Source: Bradyrhizobium sp. JYMT SZCCT0428 (lineage in GTDB: Bacteria; Pseudomonadota; Alphaproteobacteria; Rhizobiales; Xanthobacteraceae). From it: 64,000 nucleotides of DNA. The position numbers and the translations under genes were made by a program. Positions 18,069-28,544 of this stretch are shown here, piece by piece (the stretch's first letter is position 1; every line of letters starts with the position of its first letter). Where the stretch lies: NCBI RefSeq assembly GCF_018131075.1, contig NZ_JAFCLS010000021.1:62001-126000 (forward strand). The letters run 5' to 3'. Below the pieces are notes generated by a model. It searched no databases, was not told the origin of the DNA, and saw only the letters and a program-made list of their open reading frames with translations.

Positions 18069-18626
18069 ATGGCGGTTGCGGAGGAAAAGACCTCGCCCGA
18101 GATCTCGCAGGAGAAGAGCTGGCACGGCATCGTGCTGCAAGCGCTCAAGCGCAACGATGTCAGCCTGGTGCCCTATGTGCCCGATCGCATCCTGACGACG
18201 CTGATCAAGAACCTGCATGCCGATCCGTTTTTCACGACCTTTCCGACCGCGCGCGAGGAAGAAGCCGTCGGCATCGTCGCCGGCGCCTGGATGGGCGGGC
18301 GGCGTGGCGCGGTGCTGATGCAGACGTCGGGCTTTGCGACGCTCGCCAACGTGCTGGCCTCGCTGGCGATGCCCTACCAGATCCCGCTGATCATGTTCGT
18401 GACCGAACGCGGCACGCTCGGCGAGTTCAACTACGGCCAGTCGCTGGTGTGCCGCACTATGCGCCCGGTGCTGGATTCGCTTGCGATGGAGCATCACACC
18501 TGCACACGGCTCGACGAGTTCGAGTTCATCTGCGACCGCTCGATCAAGCAGTCCATCACCACGCAGGCGCCGGTGGCGCTGATCCTCTCGCCGCTTTTGA
18601 CCGGCGGCAAGACCTTCGACAAGTGA
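18069..18626 (+). CDS. ThDP-dependent decarboxylase, pyrimidine-binding subunit (ComD-like)
   Basis: A 185-residue protein corresponding to the N-terminal Pyr domain of ThDP decarboxylases, as in the alpha subunit of sulfopyruvate or phosphonopyruvate decarboxylase. PTAREEEAVGIVAGAWMGGR contains the cofactor-activating Glu. It needs the partner encoded immediately downstream. It is divergent from the Bug-type binding-protein gene, so the two transcription units probably share control. The substrate is some 2-oxo acid. Confidence 0.85.
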   Translation: MAVAEEKTSPEISQEKSWHGIVLQALKRNDVSLVPYVPDRILTTLIKNLHADPFFTTFPTAREEEAVGIVAGAWMGGRRGAVLMQTSGFATLANVLASLAMPYQIPLIMFVTERGTLGEFNYGQSLVCRTMRPVLDSLAMEHHTCTRLDEFEFICDRSIKQSITTQAPVALILSPLLTGGKTFDK

Positions 18627-18634
18627 GCGATGTC

Positions 18635-19240
18635 ATGAACAGCACCCCTGCCCGAAATACCAAGGTCATGAACCGCTTCGATCTCACCTCGCGGCTGGTC
18701 GCCAAGCTGAAGAACGAGGAAGCCGTGGTCGGCGGCATCGGCAACACCAATTTCGACCTGTGGGCCGCCGGCCATCGGCCGCAGAATTTTTACATGCTCG
18801 GCAGCATGGGCCTCGCCTTTCCAATCGCGCTCGGCGTGGCGCTGGCGCAACCCGAGCGCCGCATCTTCGCGCTCGAGGGCGACGGCTCGCTGTTGATGCA
18901 ACTGGGCGCGCTGTCGACGATCGCCACCCTGGCGCCGAAGAATCTCACGATGGTGGTGATGGACAACGGCGTCTACCAGATCACGGGTGCGCAGCCGACG
19001 CCGGGCGCTGTTGTGGCCGACATCGTTGCGATTGCGATCGCCAGCGGCCTCGGCAACAGCGCCTGGGCCGCGGACGAGGACGATTTCGAGCGCCTGATCG
19101 ACCAATCCATGTCCGCCGCGGGACCGACGCTGATCGGCGTGCGGATCGACGACAAGCCGGGCGTCGGCACCACCCGGCGCGATCCCGTGCAGATCAGGGA
19201 GCGCTTCATGCACGGGCTGGGCGTGCGGGAACCGCTCTAG
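18635..19240 (+). CDS. ThDP-dependent decarboxylase, pyrophosphate-binding subunit (ComE-like)
   Basis: A 201-residue PP-domain subunit. EGDGSLLMQLGALSTIATL followed by MVVMDNGVYQITG is the GDG-N signature that binds Mg and diphosphate. It begins 8 bases after the stop of the partner subunit; an internal ATG at 18668 is a possible later start. Split ThDP enzymes of this type decarboxylate 2-oxo acids such as sulfopyruvate or phosphonopyruvate. No sulfolactate or phosphonate marker genes are nearby, so the real substrate remains open. Confidence 0.85.
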   Translation: MNSTPARNTKVMNRFDLTSRLVAKLKNEEAVVGGIGNTNFDLWAAGHRPQNFYMLGSMGLAFPIALGVALAQPERRIFALEGDGSLLMQLGALSTIATLAPKNLTMVVMDNGVYQITGAQPTPGAVVADIVAIAIASGLGNSAWAADEDDFERLIDQSMSAAGPTLIGVRIDDKPGVGTTRRDPVQIRERFMHGLGVREPL

Positions 19241-19242
19241 CT

Positions 19243-19304
19243 TTTTGTTTTGACGCGTTTTCTTCACGCGAACCGGGCTCCACTTCGCTCGAAAACGCTC
19301 TAGA
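19243..19304. repeat. Interspersed repeat (GACGCGTTTTCTT family)
   Basis: The sequence TTTTGACGCGTTTTCTT followed by CGCGAACCGGG and CCACTTCGCT...GAAAACGCT recurs at 46712-46812. It is a small mobile-looking intergenic repeat of this bacterial group, not coding. Confidence 0.75.
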
Positions 19305-19380
19305 ATTAGGCATTAACCACACGGCATTGTGGCTGTTCGCAGGTGCAATACTCGCGTCCCGATCGTGCTAAGCCGAGGCC

Positions 19381-19746
19381 ATGTCAGTCGCCCTCAAGCT
19401 CTTCGCCTGGTGTCTTGCCGCAGCCGTTACGTTCGCGACGCTCGGACCGCCCGGATACCGGCCGCACGCCAGTATCCTCGGACAGGACGGCGAGCATGCG
19501 CTCGCCTTCGTATTGCTTGGCCTCGTTTTCGGCCTCGCCTACACGCGAAACCGTTTGTTGACGGCGACCGTTGCCGTCGGCCTGACCGGTGTGATCGAGA
19601 TCCTGCAATTCTGGGCGCCGGGGCGGCACGCGCGGCTGGAGGATTTTCTGGTCGACGCGCTTGCGGTCTGCGTTGGCCTCGCCGTCGCGGCGGCCTTCGA
19701 TCTGGTCGTCAAGCGCACGCAGCGATCGAGCGCCGGTGCGTCCTGA
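19381..19746 (+). CDS. VanZ-like small membrane protein
   Basis: A 121-residue protein with about four hydrophobic segments. VIEILQFWAPGRHARLEDFLVDALAVCVGL near residues 60-95 has the VanZ-family pattern of E..Q...PGR...D...N/D..G. VanZ proteins sit in the inner membrane; most have no known role. It converges on the DUF1236 gene, and a GC-rich imperfect hairpin lies near 19770-19800. Confidence 0.7.
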   Translation: MSVALKLFAWCLAAAVTFATLGPPGYRPHASILGQDGEHALAFVLLGLVFGLAYTRNRLLTATVAVGLTGVIEILQFWAPGRHARLEDFLVDALAVCVGLAVAAAFDLVVKRTQRSSAGAS

Positions 19747-19819
19747 CGGCCGGTGCGTCCTGACGCAACAATCCCCGCGGGAGGAATGCCCCCGCGAGGA
19801 TCAATTGCAAGCTGCGCGC

Positions 19820-20209
19820 TTAGTCGATGATCTTGATGACCTTGCGGGTGCGCGGCTCCACGATCACCCGGCGATCATTGACGATCGCATAGCGATATTC
19901 GGTGTGGCTCGGCACCGTGCGCAATTCGACGGTCGACGGCAGCGGCTCGCCGACCACGACGCGCTCACGCACCACGACCGACGGCCCGCGCTCCGCCTGG
20001 ATCGACGTGATCACGGCGTTCGGAATTTCCAGGCCGAGGCCCACGGCCGCACCCACGGTGCCGCCAACGACCTCGCCGACCGGACCGCCAACCTGGCCAC
20101 CCGCTCGGGCGCCGTCCTGTGCGCCCTGAACGGTGGTGGATTGGGCAAACGCCGCGCCCGATGTCAGCAGCGAAGCGGCAATGAGCGAAACAGCAAGACG
20201 ATTGTTCAT
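19820..20209 (-). CDS. DUF1236-domain secreted protein
   Basis: A 129-residue exported protein. The signal peptide MNNRLAVSLIAASLLTSGAA ends at AFAQ. A Gly/Val-rich stretch (about 35-65) is followed by a DUF1236-like C-terminus, EYRYAIVNDRRVIVEPRTRK. The ATG at 20209 has GGAGG upstream, which rules out the longer TTG start at 20242. DUF1236 proteins are common in Bradyrhizobium; their function is unknown. Confidence 0.8.
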   Translation of the reverse strand: MNNRLAVSLIAASLLTSGAAFAQSTTVQGAQDGARAGGQVGGPVGEVVGGTVGAAVGLGLEIPNAVITSIQAERGPSVVVRERVVVGEPLPSTVELRTVPSHTEYRYAIVNDRRVIVEPRTRKVIKIID

Positions 20210-20329
20210 TATGTCCTCCAGTGAATTGATGGTGCGTTTCAACCATCGGAGGCATCAGATGTTCCGGTTCCGCATGCACCAAGATCGTGCGCGCGGAACA
20301 GGAACTTTCGCATCAGGTTCCGCGTTCGA

Positions 20330-21217
20330 TCAAGTCTTTCCGATCTCGTGGTTGGCCATCATCTCCAGCGCCTTCACCATGCCGGAATGATCCCACGCCT
20401 TGCCGCCATGCGCGGCGCAGGAACTGAACAATTGCTGTGCGATCGCCGTGTTCGGCAAGGATATGCCGAGTGAGCGCGCGCCTTCCAACGCGAGGTTGAG
20501 ATCTTTCTGATGCAGCTCGATGCGGAAACCGGGATCGAAATTCCGCTTGATCATGCGCTCGCCATGCACCTCGAGAATCCGCGACGAGGCAAAGCCGCCC
20601 ATCAGCGCCTGCCGCACCAGTGCCGGATCGGCACCGGCCTTCGATGCGAACAACAGCGCTTCGCCGACCGCCTCTATCGTCAGCGCCACGATGATCTGGT
20701 TGGCGACCTTGGTGGTCTGGCCATCGCCATTGCCGCCGACCAGCGTGACGTTCTTGCCCATCTTGTCGAACACCGGCTTCATGGTGTTGAACGCGCGCTC
20801 GGGTCCACCCACCATGATGGTCAGGCTCGCGGCCTTGGCGCCGACCTCGCCGCCGGAAACCGGGGCATCGAGATAATCGGCGCCGAGCGCCTCGATCTTC
20901 TTGGCGAATTCTTTTGTCGCGAGCGGCGAGATCGAACTCATGTCGACCACGATCTGGCTCTTTGAAATCCCCTGCGCGACGCCGCCCTCGCCAAACAACA
21001 CCGCTTCGACATGCGGCGTATCCGGCACCATGATGATGACGATGTCGGATTTTTCCGCGACCTCCTTGCCCGATTTGCAGGCCACGCCGCCTTCAGCGAC
21101 CAACTCAGGCGGAATCGGCGCCACGTCGTGCAGGAACAGGCGATGGCCGGCAGTCTGGAGATGCTTCGCCATCGGGCGACCCATGGTGCCGAGGCCGATA
21201 AAGCCGATATCGATCAT
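20330..21217 (-). CDS. glxR: 2-hydroxy-3-oxopropionate (tartronate semialdehyde) reductase
   Basis: A 295-residue beta-hydroxyacid dehydrogenase. GFIGLGTMGRPMAKHL is the NAD(P) motif, DAPVSGGEVGA the substrate loop and KVANQIIVALTIEA carries the catalytic Lys. It reduces tartronate semialdehyde to glycerate. It is the third gene of a gcl-hyi-glxR operon, 26 bases after hyi, which fixes the assignment. The product feeds central metabolism through glycerate kinase, not present here. Confidence 0.93.
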   Translation of the reverse strand: MIDIGFIGLGTMGRPMAKHLQTAGHRLFLHDVAPIPPELVAEGGVACKSGKEVAEKSDIVIIMVPDTPHVEAVLFGEGGVAQGISKSQIVVDMSSISPLATKEFAKKIEALGADYLDAPVSGGEVGAKAASLTIMVGGPERAFNTMKPVFDKMGKNVTLVGGNGDGQTTKVANQIIVALTIEAVGEALLFASKAGADPALVRQALMGGFASSRILEVHGERMIKRNFDPGFRIELHQKDLNLALEGARSLGISLPNTAIAQQLFSSCAAHGGKAWDHSGMVKALEMMANHEIGKT

Positions 21218-21243
21218 CTGGATTTTCCCTTGTTATTGACCAA

Positions 21244-22029
21244 TCAGGTATCGAGCGTCAGGGCCGCGTGCCAGCCGAGGCCGTCGACGGTCGTCGTCCT
21301 CGGTTTATACTCGCATCCGACCCAGCCGCGATAGCCGATCGTATCGAGGTGCCGGAACAGGAACGGGTAATTGATCTCGCCGGTGCCGGGCTCGTTGCGG
21401 CCGGGATTGTCGGCAAGCTGGACGTGGGCGATGCGCGGCAGATGCTTCTGCAGGCTGCGCGCGATGTCGCCCTCCATGATCTGCATGTGGTAGATGTCAT
21501 ATTGCACGAACAGGTTGCTCGACCGCACGTCGGATATGAGCTGGATCGCCTGTTCGGTGCCGTTGAGGAAGAAGCCTGGAATGTCTGTTGTGTTGATCGG
21601 CTCGACCAGCAGCCTGATCCGTTCCTTGGCCAGCGCGTCGGAGGCAAATCGCAGATTGCCGATCAGCACCTCGTTCAGTTCGCGCGCATCGGCGCCATCA
21701 GGTGCAATGCCGACCAGGCAATTGAGCTGACGGCAATCCAGCGCCCTGGCGTAATCGATGGCGCGTGCGACGCCGTCGCGGAATTCCTCGACCCGGTCAG
21801 GAAAAATCGCGATGCCGCGCTCACCCGCCGCCCAGTTGCCCGCGGGCAGATTGTGCAGCACCTGGGTCAACCCGTGCTGCTGCAATTGCTCGCTGAGCTC
21901 GGCCTTGTCGAAATCATAGGGAAACAGATATTCGACCCCGCTGAAGCCGGCGGCCTTGGCCGCCGCAAAGCGATCCGGGAATGGCAGTTCGCCGAACAGC
22001 ATGGTGAGGTTGGCGGCAAATTTGGGCAT
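21244..22029 (-). CDS. hyi: Hydroxypyruvate isomerase
   Basis: A 261-residue TIM-barrel protein of the AP-endonuclease-2 family. MPKFAANLTMLFGELPF is the characteristic start; metal ligands lie in VEPINT, YDIYHMQIMEGD, HVQLADNPGRNEPGTGEINY and GCEYKP. It interconverts hydroxypyruvate and tartronate semialdehyde. The ATG at 22029 lies 14 bases after the gcl stop; the long in-frame extension upstream is inside gcl and is not real. Confidence 0.93.
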   Translation of the reverse strand: MPKFAANLTMLFGELPFPDRFAAAKAAGFSGVEYLFPYDFDKAELSEQLQQHGLTQVLHNLPAGNWAAGERGIAIFPDRVEEFRDGVARAIDYARALDCRQLNCLVGIAPDGADARELNEVLIGNLRFASDALAKERIRLLVEPINTTDIPGFFLNGTEQAIQLISDVRSSNLFVQYDIYHMQIMEGDIARSLQKHLPRIAHVQLADNPGRNEPGTGEINYPFLFRHLDTIGYRGWVGCEYKPRTTTVDGLGWHAALTLDT

Positions 22030-22043
22030 CGTCGATATCCCCC

Positions 22044-23837
<1,794 letters not shown>

Positions 23838-24021
23838 TTTGCACCTCGCTTGACCGTGTTGCTCTGGCGCGATCATCACGGCTGCCACCTCCGATCTCAA
23901 CGACGTCGCATTTGTTTCCCGCGATGTGGGAGGAATGGGGAAAATGGCGTGAGATCAGGTGGTTGGATGGGATGCGGGGTGAAACAATTGGGTCGCGGAC
24001 GAGAGGCGAGGCTCTATCAGC

Positions 24022-24138
24022 CGTCATTGCGAGCCACCGGGTCGCGCGAATGCGCGCCCGATGACAGGCTCCGCGAAGCAATCCATAGCGCGGCAGAGAA
24101 GGTGGATTGCTTCGTCGCTTCGCTCCTCGCAATGACGC
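24022..24138. repeat. Interspersed palindromic repeat (TCATTGCGAG family)
   Basis: Ends GTCATTGCGAG and CTCGCAATGAC; carries an inner GCGCGAATGCGCGCCCGATG hairpin and GAAGCAATCCA/TGGATTGCTTC arms. A close relative is at 24684-24797. Confidence 0.8.
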
Positions 24139-24190
24139 GGAAATAGCTTCGCATTCTCGCGGCGCTGATCGCCCGAGGTTTGGCAGAAAC

Positions 24191-24460
24191 TTCCCGCCCT
24201 CTTCAAACAGAGGGCGCAGGGAAGACCGGGTGCGCGCTGCACCCGCGGTCCCGTGTGCGGATTGCACTAAGTAGGCTGCACACGAGCATACAGGGCAGCG
24301 GAGAACACCCGGCCTTCCCTGCGCAATGGCTCTACGGCTTATGCCGTGCTCTCCCCGGAGACGAGTTCTTGGTTGACTCCGTCGCCGACGTTTCCGCTTG
24401 CGCTTCTCCGACAGCTTGACGCCTGCAACGGGCGCCAGGACCACACGGTTTTGCCGTACG
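24191..24460. repeat. Long interspersed repeat, copy 1
   Basis: About 270 bases including CCTGCGCAATGGCTCTACGG and GGACCACACGGTTTTGCCGT. A diverged copy lies in the opposite orientation at 63214-63508. Confidence 0.75.
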
Positions 24461-24604
24461 CTTAGTCCACGCCGTCGTCAGACGTGAACCCAGCGTCCAC
24501 CGCAACCCGCCCAACGTCCGTGACGACGACCGACGCCCTTCTGACCAGGACGGGATGGCGATAGATGCGCACTGATTTGGGTCGACCGACAACAGAAATC
24601 TTTT

Positions 24605-24647
24605 TGATTTACAGAAACTTTCTACTTGACACGATTTCCGTAAATCA
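24605..24647. promoter_or_regulatory. Palindrome around a -35-like hexamer
   Basis: TGATTTACAGAAA and TTTCCGTAAATCA form 13-bp arms with one mismatch around 17 bases that include TTGACA (24626-24631). It looks like a regulated promoter; a -10 is not clear. The nearest gene in this direction is the permease at 24926, with a repeat in between. Confidence 0.45.
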
Positions 24648-24683
24648 GAAATGATTTGCCCGTCGGGTCGTTTTGTCGCAGCG

Positions 24684-24797
24684 CCGTCATTGCGAGCCAA
24701 CGGGTCGCGCGAATGCGCGCCCGATGACAGGCTCCGCGAAGCAATCCACGGCACGGCTTGGCGCAATATGGATTGCTTCGCTACGCTCGCAATGACG
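24684..24797. repeat. Interspersed palindromic repeat (TCATTGCGAG family)
   Basis: Close copy of the element at 24022-24138, lying between the palindrome at 24605 and the permease gene. Confidence 0.8.
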
Positions 24798-24925
24798 AGA
24801 GAACCGACCAAACAACGTCCCGCAGTGCGGTGCACCGAGCTGTGAATGGTTTGCCCCGCACCTTCCACAAACCGCCAACCGCCGATACACTGCACCGGCG
24901 CTACCGAGAGTGGAAAGGACGTACG

Positions 24926-26344
24926 ATGGCCGATGTCACCGTCAACGCCGGTACCCCGTCAAGCAGCGTCGAACCTAGCCTTCACAGGGTCATGGGCCCC
25001 TGGCTGCTCCTCCTGTTTATCGTCGGCGACATTCTCGGCACCGGTATCTACGCGCTGACAGGCCAGGTCGCCAAGCAGGTAGGCGGGGTGGTGTGGCTGC
25101 CCTTCGTGGTGGCATTCGTGGTCGCGCTGGTGACCGCGTTCAGCTATCTCGAACTGGTCACGAAATATCCGAAAGCGGCAGGCGCGGCCCTCTATACCCA
25201 CAAGGCCTTCGGCATCCATTTCATCACGTTCATCGTCGCGTTTGCAGTGATGTGCTCGGGGATCACCTCGGCATCGACGGCGTCCCGGGCGTTCGCCGCG
25301 AACATGTCGCACGCGATGGGGCTCGGCCTGACCGGTTTTGGCATCACCGTCACGGGTCTTGCTTTCATGGCGGTGGTTGCCGCGGTCAATTTCCGCGGCG
25401 TCGGCGAAAGCGTGAAGGCCAATGTGGTGCTCACCTGCGTCGAGCTGACCGGCCTCTTGATCATTATCGTCATCGGCCTTTGGGCCATCGGCCTCGGCCA
25501 GGGTGACGTTTCGCGCGTGATGCAGTTTCGCGTAACCCCGGATGGCGGCATGTTCTGGCCGGTGATCGCAGCGACCACGCTCGCCTTCTTCGCCATGGTG
25601 GGCTTTGAGGATTCGGTCAACATGGCCGAGGAATGCAAGGATCCAACCCGTCACTTCCCGAAGGTGCTGCTGGCGGGCCTGGCGATTACCGGTGCCATCT
25701 ATGTGCTGGTCTCGATTTCCGCGATCACGCTGGTGGCTCCCGAGCAATTGGGCGAAGGCGAGACCCCACTTCTGCAAGTGGTTCAGAAAGGCGCGCCCGG
25801 TTTCCCGCTCTGGATCTTCGGCTTCATCACCATGTTCGCGGTGGCGAACAGCGCGCTCATCAACATGCTGATGGCCAGCCGCCTCGTGTATGGCATGAGC
25901 CGCGAGCATGTGCTGCCGCCCACCCTCGGCAAGGTGCACGCGACGCGGCGCACGCCCTACGTCGCCATTGGCTTCACGACGCTGCTGGCCTTCGGACTGA
26001 TCACCTTTGTCGGCGAGGTGCCGGCGCTCGGAGGCACCACGGCGCTGCTATTGCTGTGCGTGTTCACGGTGGTCAATGTTGCGGTGCTGGTGCTTCGGCG
26101 CGACCCTGTCGATCATCAGCATTTCCGCACGCCGACCATTCTGCCGATCCTGGGCGCCGTGTTCTGCGCCTTCTTGACCGGTCCCTGGACCGGCCGTGAC
26201 CCCGTGCAGTACCGCGTCGCCGGCGTCCTGCTCGCGGTCGGCGTCGTTCTCTGGTTCGTCACGGTCATGGTCAACCGCGCGACCGGGGTAACGCGCGCGG
26301 ACCCGGATACGGAAAATCTCGGTCGCGGCGGGCCCGTCAACTAG
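24926..26344 (+). CDS. APC-superfamily amino acid permease
   Basis: A 472-residue inner-membrane permease with about 12 hydrophobic segments. The first helix has the APC motif GDILGTGIYALTGQVAKQVGG; helix 6 includes FFAMVGFEDSVNMAEECKDP, typical of the family's unwound substrate-binding helices. It imports amino acids or related compounds with protons or by exchange. The ATG at 24926 has GGAAAGGA upstream; an in-frame extension to 24758 runs through a repeat and is not real. Substrate unknown. Confidence 0.88.
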   Translation: MADVTVNAGTPSSSVEPSLHRVMGPWLLLLFIVGDILGTGIYALTGQVAKQVGGVVWLPFVVAFVVALVTAFSYLELVTKYPKAAGAALYTHKAFGIHFITFIVAFAVMCSGITSASTASRAFAANMSHAMGLGLTGFGITVTGLAFMAVVAAVNFRGVGESVKANVVLTCVELTGLLIIIVIGLWAIGLGQGDVSRVMQFRVTPDGGMFWPVIAATTLAFFAMVGFEDSVNMAEECKDPTRHFPKVLLAGLAITGAIYVLVSISAITLVAPEQLGEGETPLLQVVQKGAPGFPLWIFGFITMFAVANSALINMLMASRLVYGMSREHVLPPTLGKVHATRRTPYVAIGFTTLLAFGLITFVGEVPALGGTTALLLLCVFTVVNVAVLVLRRDPVDHQHFRTPTILPILGAVFCAFLTGPWTGRDPVQYRVAGVLLAVGVVLWFVTVMVNRATGVTRADPDTENLGRGGPVN

Positions 26345-26463
26345 GCGGCGATTGCCATCGACGATTTGCGGATCGCCGCGCCTACCACGCCGCCAACGCC
26401 TGGAAAGAAGGCAGTCGCACACCTACATTGCGCGGTGACGGGATCGAAATGAGGGATGACCCG

Positions 26464-27051
26464 ATGTCGGCGGTGCCGGAAGTGAAATCAGCGGACGCAA
26501 GCATCGAGAAAACGGTCATCAGCACCATCGTGCTCGGGTTCGCGGCCGACCCGATGACGCGCTGGGTTTGGCCCGACGCGTCCGAATATCTCAGGGTGAT
26601 GCCGCGATTCGTCAAAGCTTTTGGCGGCCGCGCATTCGACCATGGCACAGCCGACATCACGGAACACGCTCGCGCCGCCGCTTTATGGCTGCCGCCGGGC
26701 GTCGAGCCCGACGAAACAGCGATGGACGCGGCCATGGAAGGGGCGCTGCGCCCGGAGATCGCGGAGGATGTTGGCGCTGTGATGAAGGCCATGGCCGAGC
26801 ATCATCCGCACGAGCCGCATTGGTACCTGCCCGTTATCGCCGCCGATCCGAAATGGATCGGGCAAGGGCTCGGCGCGCTCTTGATGAAACACGCCCTTCG
26901 ACGCTGCGACGAGCAAGGCGCCCCCGCCTACCTCGAAAGCTCGAACCCGCGCAACATTTCCCTGTACGAACGCCACGGCTTCAAGATTATCGGCAGGATA
27001 CAAAGCGGCTCGTCTCCCGCATTGACGCCAATGCTGCGGGCGCGGCGGTGA
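26464..27051 (+). CDS. GNAT-family N-acetyltransferase
   Basis: A GNAT protein of about 195 residues. The acetyl-CoA motif A is LPVIAADPKWIGQGLGALLM and motif B includes LESSNPRNISLYERHGF. It transfers an acetyl group to an amine; the substrate is unknown. The ATG at 26464 (GAGG nine bases upstream) is taken; an ATG at 26449 is also possible. Confidence 0.82.
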   Translation: MSAVPEVKSADASIEKTVISTIVLGFAADPMTRWVWPDASEYLRVMPRFVKAFGGRAFDHGTADITEHARAAALWLPPGVEPDETAMDAAMEGALRPEIAEDVGAVMKAMAEHHPHEPHWYLPVIAADPKWIGQGLGALLMKHALRRCDEQGAPAYLESSNPRNISLYERHGFKIIGRIQSGSSPALTPMLRARR

Positions 27052-27189
27052 GCCACAGTGCGGATTGGTTCAACGGATCCGCGCACACCCCGCAGAGTGC
27101 GTGACGTGGATCACACCCTCGGCTGAGAGCCCGTTCTACCCTCCCCGGCACGGTGGATGAGGCGTCCATCGGTTGAGAGGAGATCACGG

Positions 27190-27333
27190 ATGCAAAACGA
27201 TCACGAGTTGAACATCGACGAGTTGTCCGCGGTGTACGGAGGCATGGCTACGTCCAGGGATGGCACGATGCCCCATCCCAAGCCTTCGCCGGTGGATCAG
27301 CTGATCAAGTGGATTCTCGGCATGTTCAAGTGA
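27190..27333 (+). CDS. Small peptide with a double-glycine-type leader
   Basis: A 47-residue reading frame. GAGGAG precedes the ATG at good spacing. The N-terminal part MQNDHELNIDELSAVYGG has the acidic amphipathic pattern ending in Gly-Gly that is seen in leaders of bacteriocin-like peptides; the following 29 residues end in a hydrophobic VDQLIKWILGMFK. A second such gene is at 51171-51389. No C39 peptidase-type exporter or modifying enzyme is nearby. It may be an exported peptide; function unknown. Confidence 0.6.
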   Translation: MQNDHELNIDELSAVYGGMATSRDGTMPHPKPSPVDQLIKWILGMFK

Positions 27334-27568
27334 CAACGGTCCGCGGAGCGGACTGACGCAACAGTCCGCCCTGCGGCCCTTGGCCGGCTTCACGGCGTCA
27401 TTCCGTCGATCGCTGGTTCGGCTGCCGGTTGCGACGGCCCATTTCCTGTTTTCCCAACAACGCTTTTGCACAATCAGCGCGATAGTGATCACCGCCCCTG
27501 TCCACGGTGGCGCGACAGCGTGCTAGCCTTGCTCCGGCACCTGCGGAAACTGTCGGAGGAAACCCTTG

Positions 27569-28516
27569 ATGGGCAAGCGGATCAGTCGCTGCATCGAACT
27601 GCTGGAGCAGGATCAGGCGATCTATTATGACGGCCCGCACAGCGGCCATGTGCTGACTCATGCGCAGGGCCGCACCGATGCCGGGACCTGGGCCGACTAC
27701 ATGCATGGAGCACGGCGCCTTCGATATGACCGGCCTTGCCGAGTACATGCGCGGCATGGTCGACGCCGGGCCGACGCGTTCGGGGCACCGCACGCCGACG
27801 GTCATCGTCGAGGCGCCGGTCAATGGCATCGACGCCGCGCATGTGCGTTACAACGCCTGGCAGTTCCGCCAGATCCTCGGCCGCGGCGTGCATGGCATCC
27901 TGCTGTGCCAGGCGGAAACCGCCGACGCAGTGCGGGCCTTCGTTGAATCCTGCCGCTATCCGCACAACACCGATGGCGTCGATCCCGAAATTCCCTCGCC
28001 GCTGGCACGGATGGCCGGAGCGATACGCGCCAAAGACGGCGGCACCGACGCCGCCGGCCGCAAGCTGCTCGGCATCGGCACGCGGGGGCGCGGATCGGAA
28101 ACCACGGCGGCGCCCGTGTGGGGCCTGTCGACCGAGGAATATATGGCGCGCTGCGATCCCTGGCCGCTCAATCCGAAAGGTGAGTTGCTGCTGGGGGTGA
28201 AGCCCCGAGGGCGTCGCCAATTGCGAGGAGATCCTTGGCGTGCCCGGACTGGGATTTGCCGAGATCGGCCCGGGCGACCTCAGTCTTTCGCTCGGCTATC
28301 GCGAAATTCCTCGCGAACCCCTTTCCGCGGGAAATGCAGGCGGCGCGCGACCGCATTCTGGCGGCCTGCCGCACCAACGGCGTCGCGTTCCTGCAAGGCT
28401 GTACGGCCGACAACATCACGATACGGATTGACGAGGGCGTGCGCGTGATCGCGGGGCATAGCGAGGCCGCCGCCATCAAGGGCCGGGCACATCAGGGGCG
28501 GAAGCTGCCGGTGTAG
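27569..28516 (+). pseudogene. HpcH/HpaI aldolase family, decayed
   Basis: Fragments of one aldolase-family protein appear in successive frames. They are MGKRISRCIELLEQDQAIYY (frame at 27569), EHGAFDMTGLAEYMRGMVDA through PWPLNPKGELLLGV (frame of 27708), EGVANCEEILGVPGLGFAEI through SLSLGYRE (from about 28209), and REMQAARDRILAACRTNGVA to the end. At least three frameshifts (near 27705, 28205 and 28330) break it, so this is real decay and not one base error. The intact enzyme would cleave or make a 2-oxo-4-hydroxy acid. Confidence 0.8.
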
Positions 28517-28544
28517 CCGGAGCGGGATTGCGACGGCCGCTGGA

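Larger units (their letters stand above)
23838..24925. other. Intergenic region filled with repeats
   Basis: About 1.1 kb with no credible gene. It contains two TCATTGCGAG-family repeats, a 270-bp repeat with an inverted relative near 63.2-63.5 kb, and a palindrome with an embedded -35-like hexamer near 24605-24647. Open frames here are repeats read through. Confidence 0.75.

Noticed and set aside
24024..24242. Frame with CEERSDEAIHLLCRAMDCFA
   Set aside because: This is the palindromic repeat read as protein, a well-known false gene type in this group.
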